Program-made: the position numbers and the translations under genes
Assembly: GCA_963791575.1 (NCBI GenBank)
Contig: CAWBSY010000004.1
Span: 62,001-126,000 of the forward strand
Source of the DNA: JAOAPG01 sp963791575
GTDB taxonomy: Bacteria > Acidobacteriota > Terriglobia > Terriglobales > Acidobacteriaceae
Length of the DNA: 64,000 nt
Direction of reading: 5' to 3'
In this document: in pieces, positions 43,808-53,394 of the stretch
How positions within the stretch are numbered: position 1 is the first letter of the stretch
Layout of the letters: every line of letters starts with the position of its first letter
The notes under the pieces: generated by a model
Told to the model about the DNA's origin: nothing
Database searches by the model: none
Seen by the model: only the letters and a program-made list of their open reading frames with translations

Positions 43808-45094
43808 TCACCGCTGCCTTTCCTGTGCCTGCAGAGCCTGCTCAAAGTCCTTTTCCATCTCGGTGAGATGCCGGGTCAAGTTCGCCCGGATCTACAAATG
43901 GATTTAGAGTCCCGGGTTTCTGCCGTGCAGCCTTGCCCGCCAAATCGAAATAGAAGGCATGGGGCGCAAGCATGACGTCGGCATGCATGCTGCGCAGTTT
44001 GCGAAGCGTGCTTCGTTCGTCCTCAACAATGTTTGGATACTTATCGTTATTGGTGAGCTTGTAAGGCGATACAGTAAGAGCGCAAACGAAGAGAACGTTA
44101 TAGGGTTTGCCATTTTCATTGACCTGCATCGACCAACTGGTGCACCCCTTAGTGTGTCCCGGCGTCAGATGGGCCGTCAGACTCACGCCGCCAAGGTCGA
44201 CACTTTCGCCCTCGGAAATGATCCGGTCGGGTTTTATGGGTTCATATGCAAGGTCATCACCATAGGCGAAGTCTCCTTTGCCGCCGCGCATCATTAGATC
44301 TCCATCGAGTTTACTGGCGATTACTGTTGCACCGGTTTTGCGTTTGAATTCAGCGAAGCCGCCGCAATGATCGAAGTGGGCATGGCTATTGAGCAAGATT
44401 TTAGTGTCCTTGAGTTGAAACCGAGCTTCTCGATGTTCGCCTCTACCTGGGGAAGCATCTGCGCGTGGCCGGTATCGAGAAGAATGTTACCGGCAGGCGT
44501 AACAATCAGGAATGAGCTGATCAGATTGGTGCCCACATAATAAATATTTCCAACAATTTTCCTTGGCTCGAATGGCTGCGACCAGTCTTGCAGCACTTCC
44601 TTGATTGCGTCCTGCCCGACATCCCTTCTGTCCGCTGAAAAGACCTTGCCGACAATTTTCCATTGACCGCCAATCTTCAAGAATGACAAATGATCGGTAA
44701 AGAGAACCTGGGGGTAGTTCAATGTGAGTACTGCGCTGGCCGCCGTGCCCGTAACATCCAGCCGCTCGATGCGGCGCACTCTCCGGTATTCGTCTGTCGC
44801 AGATTGCTGGAACCGCTTGGCAAATTCATCGCGCGTCCATTCTGTTAATTCGCTACCCTCGACAAATTGGATTTTGGCTTCGGGCGTAAATGATTGTGTG
44901 ATGAACTCAGCCTTTCCCAAGGCATGTGCACCGAAATACTGTTCGATGGCGACTCTTGGGCCGTCATCGGATGGGGGTTGGGATGGCGGCAGCTCCGCGG
45001 CTACAACCTCTGTTCGGGCCTGTGTGGATTGGATGAAGCTGAATAGAAACAAACAGATTAAAAAAGATCCGAGCAGATTCGATAGAGCATCCAT
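43808..45094 (-). pseudogene. Exported NTF2-like / B3 metallo-beta-lactamase fusion, frameshifted
   Basis: After the signal peptide (LGSFLICLFLFSFIQSTQA) comes an NTF2-like domain (PRVAIEQYFGAHALGKAEFI; PVLFTDHLSFLKIGGQWKIV-type end). Then follows a B3-type metallo-beta-lactamase: WSQPFEPRKIVGNIYYVGTN and NILLDTGHAQMLPQVEANIE. Near 44425 a base is missing; the next frame resumes KILLNSHAHFDHCGGFAEFK with the HxHxDH zinc motif, PGHTKGCTSW and APHAFYFDLAGKA. A second shift near 43865 precedes the tail (EMEKDFEQALQAQERQR). ATG 45094 has GAGGAG upstream. Divergent from the MerR gene. With two indels it is probably inactive, unless the sequence is in error. Confidence 0.8.
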
Positions 45095-45229
45095 AGTCTT
45101 TCTCCTCTTTACTTTTACTTTTGCTAGTAAAGCATTCCAGTCCGCTGGAAGGTTCAAGTCTAAAAATCACCGTTATGCATTCGAGGCAGTGATATCGTAT
45201 TTTCAGGCAGTTTCGGAAGAGAGGCTTCC

Positions 45230-46006
45230 ATGGCCACGCAGTACCGCATTGGTGAGTTCTCGAACTTAAGCGGAGTTTCAGCAAAGACGCTCCGCTTTTA
45301 TGATGAAATCGGGTTGTTACGGGCCGCCAGTGTGGACTCGCGCACGGGATACCGGCATTATCGTCCGCAGCAGCTGGAAGAGTTGGCCTCAATCCTCGCC
45401 CTGAAGAACTTAGGAGTATCGCTCGCTAATGTTCGCGATCTGCTCAGCCGCCAAGGATCTGGAAAGAATCGGCGAGAGATGCTGTCTGAACTCAAGCGCA
45501 CAATCGAGGAATCGATACAGTCGGCTACACAGAGTTTGGAGTGCATCAACGCGGCGCTTGAGGAACTCGATATTTCGAAGCGCCCGGTTCCTGTGGTGGT
45601 AAAGCACCTTCCCGGCGCACCTATTGCTTCGGTTCGTGCAAAGGTGGACAGCTATGCCGACATTCTGCGGTTCGAGCAGGAGTTGATACGTTCTCTACCC
45701 TTCGACTCCGTGGGCGACCTCCGTGGTGTTCTCTGGCATCGTTGTGCGGACTCAGGCACCCTGGAAGGCGAGCCCTTTGTCGCGCTCAAGCACAAAGTAC
45801 CAGGTCGAAGTTTTTACGACGTGAAGCACCTTCCCGCGGCAACTGTCGCCTGCGCCTACTCAGGGCTGGATGACGACAGCGCCGAGCAGAGCTATCACGC
45901 TATTGGAAAATGGATGAACGTCCGGGGTTATCGGGTTTCGGGTCCGAAACGCGAAATCTCCCTTGGTCAAATGTTGGAAATTCAGTTTCCATTGGAGTCG
46001 GCTTAG
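45230..46006 (+). CDS. MerR-family regulator with GyrI-like effector domain
   Basis: A 258-aa regulator. The N-terminal HTH (YRIGEFSNLSGVSAKTLRFY, DEIGLLRAASVDSRTGYRHY) is MerR-type and is followed by the dimerisation helix. The C-terminal GyrI-like domain (PGAPIASVRAKVDSYADILR ... ISLGQMLEIQFPLE) resembles BmrR/SkgA effector domains that bind hydrophobic or cationic drugs. The gene is divergent from the NTF2/metallo-beta-lactamase gene with 135 bp between starts, so it may control that gene and itself from the shared spacer. A bidirectional terminator follows at 46054. Confidence 0.85.
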   Translation: MATQYRIGEFSNLSGVSAKTLRFYDEIGLLRAASVDSRTGYRHYRPQQLEELASILALKNLGVSLANVRDLLSRQGSGKNRREMLSELKRTIEESIQSATQSLECINAALEELDISKRPVPVVVKHLPGAPIASVRAKVDSYADILRFEQELIRSLPFDSVGDLRGVLWHRCADSGTLEGEPFVALKHKVPGRSFYDVKHLPAATVACAYSGLDDDSAEQSYHAIGKWMNVRGYRVSGPKREISLGQMLEIQFPLESA

Positions 46007-46053
46007 ACTATCGCCTGCTGTGCCCACTGCAATCAAATCCTGATCCAAAAAGA

Positions 46054-46088
46054 AACGCAGCCTCTTTCGAAGGCTGCGTTCTTCATTT
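46054..46088. terminator. Bidirectional rho-independent terminator
   Basis: AACGCAGCCT (46054-46063) and AGGCTGCGTT (46071-46080) form a perfect ten-base-pair stem with a seven-base loop. Rightward it is followed by CTTCATTTT after the MerR gene; leftward by TTCTTTTT after the TPR gene. Confidence 0.85.
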
Positions 46089-46110
46089 TGGACTCACTGC
46101 TTACTTCAAG

Positions 46111-47424
46111 CTACTGCTTCGGAGTTGTTCGATGATGCGCTGTGGGCTTCTTTGCCGGAGCAGCGGCCTTCAAGAGTGCTCCGTTATCCATCGTCATCAC
46201 GAACGGACTCGCGACATACGACTGCGGTGTTCCCTGGAAGTCAAACGTTCCGGTTTCTTTGGGCATCAATCGAGCCGGAATCGGACCACTCATCGTAACT
46301 ACGATATCGGCCCGCTTCTGGTCGATGTCATCCTGGCTGGCCGCGACCTGAACTTCGGTCGGGGTAGCCTGAATCACGGTTGCTTCCATCTGTAGAGGAA
46401 CGCCCTTGATCACGCTCCACACTTTCTCGGCATCTTCGGGTGCGCCGGCGGAAAGCACGAGTTCCCAATCCGCAAAGCTGAGCTTCTTGATGTCATCAGG
46501 AGTCTTGCCGTTCACCAGATCGTGCGCCTGCTGCGCTGGAGTGGGCGGGACATACTGAGTGATCGTGAATCCGGCGGGCGGAAGTGGCGTGGTTTTGGCA
46601 CTAGCTAGCACATCGGTCCAGCCTTGATCCGAACCGTGGTACTTGCTGTACTGACTCTTGCCGTAGGCTTCGATTTGAGCTTGTCCAGGCGAACCCGCAG
46701 CAAGATTGGCTGCGCGTGCTATGAAGTACAGCCCGTTGACGTTGTCCGGAGGAGTTGCCGTCAAATAAGCCAATGCCAGCGGATACACGTTCCGAATGTC
46801 GTTTGGTTCGGCTTCGACCGCGGCCCGCAAGTACTGTTGAGCGCTCTTATAGTCTTTATTCTGGAGGGCGGCAAAGCCAGCGGCCCCATTAAAAATTATG
46901 CCAGCTTGGGTCTTGAGTTTGGCGAAGTCGGCATCTTGCATGCCATCGGGCTTTTGTGCGCTTTGAAGTGCCTGCAAGCCCTTCGTCCCATATTGGGAGG
47001 CGTCGGCCAAGTTCTTTTGCGGATCTTTGCCGGCTTCGACGTTGGCGCGAGCATTGTAGGTCAAGAGAGCCAGCGCTTGCAGGCTGTTGGGATTGGCCTG
47101 CAGAACACGCTGAGCGGTATCCACCATTTTTTGTTGGTTGCCACTCTGCTGATAGGCGCCCATGAGGGCTTCGAGGGCATCCTCTTTCATAACGCTGTTG
47201 GGATACTGTGTCAGGAAAGCTTCAAGGCCGCTGATTTTGGCAGCCGGATCTTTCTGCTGTATTGCGCCCACGTAAGCGTTATATTCGGCGGGATCTTTAA
47301 TTTCCTTTTTCTGTTGCGGTTGCGCGGGGCTCTGGGGTGTTGCGGCTGGCGACGGCGTGGTTGTCTGCAGGCCAGAAGCGAACCCAGCAAGTGCAAGCAC
47401 AACCGCCACTAAACTCGTCTTCAT
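46111..47424 (-). CDS. Exported TPR-repeat protein
   Basis: A 437-aa protein with an N-terminal signal (TSLVAVVLALAGFASG) and a Pro/Ala/Gln-rich linker. TPR units follow (YNAYVGAIQQKDPAAKISGL; ALMGAYQQSGNQQKMVDTAQ; AAGFAALQNKDYKSAQQYLR, AAVEAEPNDIRNVYPLALAY). A C-terminal beta-domain (DWELVLSAGAPEDAEKVWSV; FDFQGTPQSYVASPFVMTM) ends in a His/Lys/Pro tail. Probably a scaffold at the envelope. ATG 47424 has AAGGAG nine bases upstream; a longer frame upstream has no ribosome site. Confidence 0.8.
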   Translation of the reverse strand: MKTSLVAVVLALAGFASGLQTTTPSPAATPQSPAQPQQKKEIKDPAEYNAYVGAIQQKDPAAKISGLEAFLTQYPNSVMKEDALEALMGAYQQSGNQQKMVDTAQRVLQANPNSLQALALLTYNARANVEAGKDPQKNLADASQYGTKGLQALQSAQKPDGMQDADFAKLKTQAGIIFNGAAGFAALQNKDYKSAQQYLRAAVEAEPNDIRNVYPLALAYLTATPPDNVNGLYFIARAANLAAGSPGQAQIEAYGKSQYSKYHGSDQGWTDVLASAKTTPLPPAGFTITQYVPPTPAQQAHDLVNGKTPDDIKKLSFADWELVLSAGAPEDAEKVWSVIKGVPLQMEATVIQATPTEVQVAASQDDIDQKRADIVVTMSGPIPARLMPKETGTFDFQGTPQSYVASPFVMTMDNGALLKAAAPAKKPTAHHRTTPKQ

Positions 47425-47747
47425 CAGAATTAGCTCCTTGGAATATGGGGAAATCGGACTCTGGGAAATCGACGACACATCCGGTCGGTCATCATCATGA
47501 TCTAGCCGGAAGCGAACATCGGCGACATGGCCGATGGATTCCGGAAAACCTCACCCCTAGTAATAACATCAAGAGAGTGAAGACGCTATTCCGGTGAGCG
47601 GGATTATAAGTATCTACTCTGACTAACGCAAGCTACTTTCCCGCATCCACTTACCAAGATTATTAGATGCACAACTCTGGCTTTACGTTAGTTCTCGCTC
47701 CAGCCGCTAAACTAAAGACGTTGGAGCGATCTTGAAGGAGCAAACAA

Positions 47748-48497
47748 TTGGCAAGTACGCAGAAGTTGGCTAACACGAAAGATGAAAAAGCTTTAATCCA
47801 GCAAGTAGCAGTAGTCACCGGCGCTGGACGCGGAATCGGCGCGGCCATTGCAATCAAACTTGCCGACATGGGAGCAGCGGCAGTTCTTTGCGGACGAACG
47901 AAAGAACATTTGGAGTCGACAGCAAAGACCATACTTGAAAGCGGGGGGAAGGCTCACCTCTCTGTGTGCGATGTTACGGACTTTCGCTCGGTGGAGACAG
48001 TCTCTCGAGAAGTCGAACAGAAATTCGGTCGTTTGGACATCCTCGTCAACAACGCCGGGGTGGGTGGCTTCGGAGGCCCATTGCACCAGATGCCTCCGGA
48101 CTCGTGGGAGCAAGTATTGAATACGAACCTACGCGGCGTCTTTTACTGCGTCCGCAGCTTTGCTCCTATGATGATCCGCGCCCGGAGCGGACACATCATC
48201 AACATCTCTTCGCTTGCAGGCAAAAACCCCCTTCCCAACGGGGCTGCCTACGCCGCCTCGAAATGGGGACTGAACGGGTTGAGCTATTCGATAGCGGAAG
48301 AACTACGCACTCATAACATTCGCGTATCGGTGGTGTGTCCTGGCTCGGTGAACACCGAATTGAGCCCGCATACCGGCAAAGATGCGACGAAGATGCTGCA
48401 GCCGGAAGATGTGGCTCACACGGTTGCGATGCTAGTGACTCAATCCCCGCAATCATTTGTGAGTGAAGTTCTGATCAGGCCGACGCAGAAACCGTAG
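47748..48497 (+). CDS. Short-chain dehydrogenase/reductase (FabG-like)
   Basis: A 249-aa SDR. The cofactor motif VVTGAGRGIGAAIAIKLADM (TGxxxGIG), NNAG (ILVNNAGVGGFGG) and the catalytic Ser and Tyr-x-x-x-Lys in INISSLAGK and AAYAASKWGL are all present. The family reduces 3-oxoacyl or other carbonyl groups with NAD(P)H; with no fab genes nearby the substrate is open. TTG 47748 has AAGGAG upstream and is the likely start. It is divergent from the TPR protein gene. Confidence 0.9.
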   Translation: MASTQKLANTKDEKALIQQVAVVTGAGRGIGAAIAIKLADMGAAAVLCGRTKEHLESTAKTILESGGKAHLSVCDVTDFRSVETVSREVEQKFGRLDILVNNAGVGGFGGPLHQMPPDSWEQVLNTNLRGVFYCVRSFAPMMIRARSGHIINISSLAGKNPLPNGAAYAASKWGLNGLSYSIAEELRTHNIRVSVVCPGSVNTELSPHTGKDATKMLQPEDVAHTVAMLVTQSPQSFVSEVLIRPTQKP

Positions 48498-48518
48498 CTT
48501 CGCGATTCGCGTAGAGGT

Positions 48519-48947
48519 TTACTTCTTGAATAAATTCTCAAAGGCCTGCCGCGCGTCTTGGGGGCGCGCGGATGCCGGCGTGGACGTCTGTTTCTCCACT
48601 CTCACACTAATCGAATAAAACGTGCATTGATTCTCGACATCTTTACGCGGAATTCGTGCTGGAATCGACTGGGTACATTCAAATCTCGCCGAAGTATCAA
48701 AATGGGTGCATTGTTTACAGGAGTGAAGATCAAAACCGCATTTTGAACATTTGCCCACCGGTTCGGCGATCGAGGTCAAAACCGTTCCGCATTGGCCGCA
48801 TCGGGAAATTGCGTGAGACCCGGTCATCTGCACCGCTTTAGGTCCGAATGTCTCTTGTTTGACCGGGCGATCTCCGGACGTCCGCTCTCGCTTTTCACTG
48901 CGGTCACTATCGCGATAACCGTGCTGCCTGTACTTCTGCTCTGACAC
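48519..48947 (-). CDS. Small hypothetical zinc-ribbon protein
   Basis: A 142-aa protein with a basic, polar N-terminus and a cysteine-rich centre: SRCGQCGTVLTSIAEPVGKC, SKCGFDLHSCKQCTHFDTSA and FECTQSIPARIPRKDVENQC. The spacing suggests one or two zinc ribbons. The C-terminal PQDARQAFENLFKK helix is likely an interaction motif. The start is GTG 48947, with AGGAGAG upstream. A conserved hypothetical in Acidobacteria as far as I recall; function unknown. Confidence 0.65.
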   Translation of the reverse strand: MSEQKYRQHGYRDSDRSEKRERTSGDRPVKQETFGPKAVQMTGSHAISRCGQCGTVLTSIAEPVGKCSKCGFDLHSCKQCTHFDTSARFECTQSIPARIPRKDVENQCTFYSISVRVEKQTSTPASARPQDARQAFENLFKK

Positions 48948-49056
48948 TAAGCTCTCCTGTTTTCGTTGGACATTGTCTCGCTTCGATACGCTTTCGACAA
49001 GTGAGAGTCGACCGGGAATGCTTTCGCTCCCGGCCGGGTTGGTTTTATCTTAGTCC

Positions 49057-49320
49057 TTACCGATGGCCTCTGTTTGAGCCACCCAGTTTTGTTTCGCTGT
49101 CTCGTAGGAACACCAACGTACGACGAGCATCGCTGAGTTTAACTATTTCTTCACTATTGCCGCCTTGTACATCGCGAAGTTCGAGTAATCTCCGATCAAT
49201 AGCGATCAAAGCCGAGTTTAGTTTTTCCCCGAACTCGTGCGGTTCTAGTTCCACAATGGCCTCGGAAAAAGCTTGTTGCCATTGCACGGCGGGCGAAGTA
49301 CTAAAGTGAACTGAATTCAT
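49057..49320 (-). CDS. Small helical hypothetical protein
   Basis: An 87-aa mainly helical protein (VQWQQAFSEAIVELEPHEFG; EKLNSALIAIDRRLLELRDV, RRTLVFLRDSETKLGG). AAGGGAG precedes ATG 49320. No known domain. The regular heptad-like Leu pattern suggests a coiled coil or helical bundle. Confidence 0.5.
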   Translation of the reverse strand: MNSVHFSTSPAVQWQQAFSEAIVELEPHEFGEKLNSALIAIDRRLLELRDVQGGNSEEIVKLSDARRTLVFLRDSETKLGGSNRGHR

Positions 49321-49409
49321 AAGAATCTCCCTTTTGGAATCAGTGCGTTATAAAAATAGTGCTGCCTCGATGTGGCAGCCGATACTTAGTATGGGGATTT
49401 TCTTATTTC

Positions 49410-49700
49410 TCAGCAGCGCAACACATAGGTAGCGATATATGCGGGTCTCAGAGGCGTAGAGCTCGTCAGACTGAGGTCATAGGGTGCACTCAGTGAAATG
49501 CCATCCATACACACAGGCGATTGGAGCGTTGTCGCCTGGGTTTCAAGTTCTCGAGAATGTGTTGGACGGGATCGGCTCACCGAGTGGTGAAGCATCTCGA
49601 ACTTGCTGATTGGGTCCCGAGCGTCCGCTGAGACGAACAATGAAAACAGCCCAACTGTAACGATTAAAGCGACTACGGATTTCCAGATTGGCTTCTTCAT
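49410..49700 (-). CDS. Small exported hypothetical protein
   Basis: A 96-aa product if started at the ATG 49700 (KKPIWKSVVALIVTVGLFSL, then FVSADAR), an export signal. The remainder is polar with two Cys and no domain that I recognise. Lies 55 bp downstream of the stress-protein-like gene. Support is the signal peptide only. Confidence 0.4.
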   Translation of the reverse strand: MKKPIWKSVVALIVTVGLFSLFVSADARDPISKFEMLHHSVSRSRPTHSRELETQATTLQSPVCMDGISLSAPYDLSLTSSTPLRPAYIATYVLRC

Positions 49701-49754
49701 ATCCCAAGTTTCCGATTGCAGCCCGTCCTCACTTTCACTTGTCAAATGTACAGA

Positions 49755-50081
49755 TCAACTTTCTGCAGGAAAATTCCCTCCCCAACGCCTCAAAATCTCG
49801 CGCGCAACTTTGCTTCTCTTTGATGGCGGTGTACGGACCATTACGAGGACGGCTCCGTCCTCAAAGGAATCGTTGTAATAGTCAGCGTGATTAGGCGGGA
49901 CTCCAATGCCAGGGAGAAAGCCGCTTAGGTCTGGCATATTCGCATTCAGTGCCCCAATAAAATCGATGGCCAGAAAACCTTCTTCGGTTAGCGCTCGGAT
50001 TGCTTCCGCTGCGCTGAACGGCTCACAGAAAATGCCCATGACAATTGGATCTGAGCTATTGTCTTCGTAGTCTGTCCACAT
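49755..50081 (-). CDS. General stress protein 17M-like small protein
   Basis: A 108-aa protein. IVMGIFCEPFSAAEAIRALT, then EEGFLAIDFIGALN, DLSGFLPGIGVPPNHADYYN and FEDGAVLVMVRTPP resemble the YflT/GSP17M-like fold, in which a short version lacks the long Gly-rich loop. Proteins of this type are induced by general stress in several bacteria. ATG 50081 (MWTDYEDNS) is preferred. The link to the small neighbouring proteins is only by position. Confidence 0.5.
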   Translation of the reverse strand: MWTDYEDNSSDPIVMGIFCEPFSAAEAIRALTEEGFLAIDFIGALNANMPDLSGFLPGIGVPPNHADYYNDSFEDGAVLVMVRTPPSKRSKVAREILRRWGGNFPAES

Positions 50082-50197
50082 ATAGGTCTCCAGAGGTTTC
50101 TTAGAAAGGGATCGGAATAAATCCGGTCCAAAAATCAAGCAGCCGGATTAATAAAATCCGACCAACAATTTCAAGAATTGGAGTGGAAAGAAAGGGT

Positions 50198-50503
50198 CTA
50201 GCAGAGGCGAGTACATTCTAAAATCAGCAAATCAGTACCGCTAACCAGCTTTTTAAGCGATGTGACATGAGTTTGAAGGGTCAATTCGACGCTATGAAAC
50301 AAATGGGGAGCTGAGATAACGGAGAGGGTAACCGAATGATGCGCCAGATGTGGGGTTGTACCCGGAAGCTCGTCTAACGCCGGCGAAATTAGCACCGCCA
50401 GCACGGCGAAAGCAGCTAAAACAGCTATAAACGACTTGGGCAGGCTCTGCACGTTATATCTCATGCTGGTTACAGAAGCTAAGTGCATCTTTATCACATC
50501 CAC
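50198..50503 (-). CDS. Small membrane-associated hypothetical protein
   Basis: A 101-aa product with one hydrophobic segment (FIAVLAAFAVLAVLISPAL). Residues after it are polar and His-rich (TTPHLAHHSVTLSVISAPHL). An internal ATG at 50464 is an alternative start. No domain; support is weak. Confidence 0.35.
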   Translation of the reverse strand: MDVIKMHLASVTSMRYNVQSLPKSFIAVLAAFAVLAVLISPALDELPGTTPHLAHHSVTLSVISAPHLFHSVELTLQTHVTSLKKLVSGTDLLILECTRLC

Positions 50504-50597
50504 TCATCCGGGGCAAGCTCGGTGTGAGGGACATTTGCTCCCGCCTGGGTGATCGCTGCAGAACAAGAATTTACCTGTGGGATTGAAGGTAGATCCA

Positions 50598-52334
50598 TCA
50601 GCGGTGTTCGTTTGCCGGGAATGGCGGCTCTTCTGGTATGGCCTCGCCGTCCCCTCTGGGATCTGATGCCCCAAAGTTTACTCCCAATTTTTCGTCGTGC
50701 AACACTGCGTTGCCCCGTCCCATGTTTTGCGAGAAACGTGGCGTTACGCTGACTTCATGTCCCTTAGCAGTCAACCCATCAATCACGGCTTTCGGTACGC
50801 CGGAGTCGACTTCCACGTCACATCCAGTGAATGGATACTTTACGAAACGAGATGCCTCAAGCGCGGCTTGAATATTCATATGAAAGTCAGCGATGTTGGA
50901 GACGAATTGCGCATGTGCCTGTGCCTGATTAAAGCCGCCCATAATTCCAAATGCAATTGTCGTCCCATCCTTCTGCATGAAAGCGGGGATTATCGTGTGT
51001 AAAGGACGCTTGCGCGGGGCAAGCGAATTGGCTTGGCTCGGTTTGAGTGTAAAAGCCTCCCCGCGATTTTGAAGCACGAAGCCCGTTCCGGGCGGTACGA
51101 GCCCACTGCCAAACGCACCTGCGTTGCTCTGAATCAATGAAACTTCGTTGCCGTCTCTATCGACTACAGAGAGATAAGTTGTATCGCTACTCAACTTTGA
51201 GAGCTGCTGCGTAATATCCGATGGAACAACAGCGCACAGGGCACGATCTTGAATGAGCTTGGCTCGTTTTTGCGCTAATTCTTTCGAGATGAGTTCTTGA
51301 ACTGGAATGTGGCTGAACTTGGGATCTGCGACGTAGTGGTGCATATCGGCGTATGCCAATTTCTTGGCTTCGATCTCGACGTGTAATGCCTGAACGCTGT
51401 TGTGTCCGTACTGTTCCAGGGGAAACTGCTCCATGATGTTCAGCATGGAGAGCGCTGCGATGCCCTGACCATTTGGCGGCATCTCCCATACGGTCCAGCC
51501 ATGGTATGTCGTCGAAACCGGGTCCACCCACTCGGGTTGGAACTCCTGTAGATCTCCGGCGGCCATCATGCCACCCTGTTCGCTTGATAACTTCAGAATC
51601 GCGTTCGCGACTGGACCGCGATAGAAGCCATCTCGGCCTTCGGTCCCGATTCGTCTTAGCGTATTGGCCAAGTCTGTATTTCGAAAAACCTGTCCCGTTT
51701 GCGGAGCTTTTCCCCCGGGCAGAAAAACTGACGCAAATCCGGACTGTTTTGCCATTGGGATGCCATATTGCGCCCAGTTCTCCGCATCAGTTTCCGTGAC
51801 TGGTATGCCTCCGTCTGCAAAGGCCACGGCTGGAGCGAGGTCTTCGGCCAACCCTAGCCTCCCGAAGCGATCATGCAGGGCGGCCCAGCCAGCGACCGTG
51901 CCGGGAACTGTGACGGAATAAATGCTCGTAGAAGGAATCTCGTCTGAGATGCCTTTTGCGTTTAGCGCAGTGATACTCATCCCTTTCGACGCCCAACCAC
52001 TGGCGTTGAGTCCGTAGAGTTTTTTAGCCTTCGCGTCATAAACAATCGCGAATAGGTCGCCACCGATGCCATTCATCATGGGCTCAATGACGCCGAGTGC
52101 CGCGTTGGCTGCGATCGCTGCGTCGACTGCGCTTCCACCGCGTTCGAGAATTGCCGCCCCCGCTTGTGAGGCCAGCGTCTGGCTTGTTGCTACAATGCCA
52201 AACCGATTGATCGTCATGGAACGCGCCTGCTCGCGGCTGGGCTCGAGAGCAAGCAAGGATAAATTGGATGGCAGGAGCGCCGCGATACTCACAATTGAAA
52301 GCAACTGCGTAACGCGAGATTGGAATCTCAGCAT
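50598..52334 (-). CDS. ggt: Gamma-glutamyltransferase, exported
   Basis: A 578-aa Ntn-hydrolase that transfers or hydrolyses gamma-glutamyl groups (glutathione and related). A signal peptide (LLSIVSIAALLPSNLSLLAL) precedes ASQAGAAILERGGSAVDAAI and GVIEPMMNGIGGDLFAIVYD, the large-subunit start. The autoprocessing and catalytic Thr lies in SSDTTYLSVVDRDGNEVSLI, with GAFGSGLVPPGTGFVLQNRG following, both diagnostic. It ends with RPLHTIIPAFMQKDGTTIAF and a C-terminal beta region. Self-cleavage at the Thr would yield the two periplasmic subunits. Confidence 0.92.
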   Translation of the reverse strand: MLRFQSRVTQLLSIVSIAALLPSNLSLLALEPSREQARSMTINRFGIVATSQTLASQAGAAILERGGSAVDAAIAANAALGVIEPMMNGIGGDLFAIVYDAKAKKLYGLNASGWASKGMSITALNAKGISDEIPSTSIYSVTVPGTVAGWAALHDRFGRLGLAEDLAPAVAFADGGIPVTETDAENWAQYGIPMAKQSGFASVFLPGGKAPQTGQVFRNTDLANTLRRIGTEGRDGFYRGPVANAILKLSSEQGGMMAAGDLQEFQPEWVDPVSTTYHGWTVWEMPPNGQGIAALSMLNIMEQFPLEQYGHNSVQALHVEIEAKKLAYADMHHYVADPKFSHIPVQELISKELAQKRAKLIQDRALCAVVPSDITQQLSKLSSDTTYLSVVDRDGNEVSLIQSNAGAFGSGLVPPGTGFVLQNRGEAFTLKPSQANSLAPRKRPLHTIIPAFMQKDGTTIAFGIMGGFNQAQAHAQFVSNIADFHMNIQAALEASRFVKYPFTGCDVEVDSGVPKAVIDGLTAKGHEVSVTPRFSQNMGRGNAVLHDEKLGVNFGASDPRGDGEAIPEEPPFPANEHR

Positions 52335-52545
52335 TGGCCTAACTTTCTTCGTGCAGATTTTTAAAGCTCGACTGGAAAAGAAGGTACTCGAAATACGGAC
52401 GCAGGAAAAGTGTTAATGACCGAATTTGTGGGGCAAAGCGTGAGCGCTGACAACGTCTGAGTCGTCAGAGCTGGAGCCTCGCATCGAATTGTATTTCACT
52501 ACACCCGGTGCTAACATCCGACTGTGATTCACTCTTGGGGGTTAT

Positions 52546-52845
52546 ATGTCTGACCGAGATGGTAATGGTATTCTCTGGTTTCTTTTGGGAACCGGCGTAG
52601 GCGTAGCAGCTGGCCTGCTTTTTGCTCCCCAATCCGGCAATGAAACCAGGGAAGTAATTATGGCGAAGGCCGATGAAGGCCGGGAATTCGTTCGCAAGCG
52701 TGCCCAGGAAGCGAAAGAGCAAGCATCGCAGTGGGCTGAGCGCGGTAAAGACGTTTTGAATCAGCAGAAAGAGCAAGTTCGCTCAGCGGTCGAAGCCGGT
52801 AAACAGGCTTATCGGGAAAAGACAAGCGCGGAAGCGGGCAGCTGA
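52546..52845 (+). CDS. YtxH-domain small protein
   Basis: A 99-aa protein with one N-terminal membrane-like segment (ILWFLLGTGVGVAAGLLFAP) and the signature APQSGNETREVIMAKADEG of YtxH-type proteins, followed by a charged amphipathic helix rich in Ala/Lys/Glu. Such proteins are single-pass and often stress-related. The following gene (52875) is on the same strand 29 bp later and also has a short membrane anchor with a long helix, so the two may form a pair. Confidence 0.8.
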   Translation: MSDRDGNGILWFLLGTGVGVAAGLLFAPQSGNETREVIMAKADEGREFVRKRAQEAKEQASQWAERGKDVLNQQKEQVRSAVEAGKQAYREKTSAEAGS

Positions 52846-52874
52846 GCAGTGTGCATCATTGATCCGGTCGTAGT

Positions 52875-53390
52875 GTGACAAGCATGGACTATTTACCAAT
52901 TTTCATCGGGGTGACGGCGGCGGCAGTAGTTCTCCAGGCAGGTATTCTTGTCGGAATGTACTTGGCCGTTCGAAAAACTAGCGCACGCGTGGAAACCATA
53001 GCCGCTGAAGTGCAAACAAAAATTTTGCCGACGGCGGAAATTGCTCACTCGATGATTCTTGATTTGCGGCCAAAGATCGAGACGGTAGTCGGCAATGTAA
53101 GTGATGCGAGTACGATGATTCGAGCCCAGCTGGAGCGCATCGATCTCACAGTCAGCGATATTGTCGACCGTACGAGGTTACAAGTGATTCGCGCTGACGA
53201 GATGGTCGGCACGACGCTCGACCGTATCGAGGAAACACGGGAAATTGTGACCAAGACTGTAGTATCTCCGGTAAGACAGATATCCGGATTAGTTCACGGG
53301 ATTACCGCGGGATTCGAAACATTTTTCAGTGGCAGGCGTTATCGCCGTAACGGCAGTTCAGTAGCGCCGCAAGATGAGATGTTTATTTAG
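52875..53390 (+). CDS. DUF948-like anchored helical protein
   Basis: A 171-aa protein with one N-terminal membrane segment (PIFIGVTAAAVVLQAGILVG) followed by a long helix (VRKTSARVETIAAEVQTKIL; PTAEIAHSMILDLRPKIETV; VVGNVSDASTMIRAQLERID). The arrangement resembles DUF948/YtxG-like proteins that lie next to YtxH. GTG 52875 or ATG 52884 could be the start. A terminator at 53471 closes the unit. Likely an envelope-associated coiled-coil protein. Confidence 0.6.
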   Translation: MTSMDYLPIFIGVTAAAVVLQAGILVGMYLAVRKTSARVETIAAEVQTKILPTAEIAHSMILDLRPKIETVVGNVSDASTMIRAQLERIDLTVSDIVDRTRLQVIRADEMVGTTLDRIEETREIVTKTVVSPVRQISGLVHGITAGFETFFSGRRYRRNGSSVAPQDEMFI

Positions 53391-53394
53391 AAGC

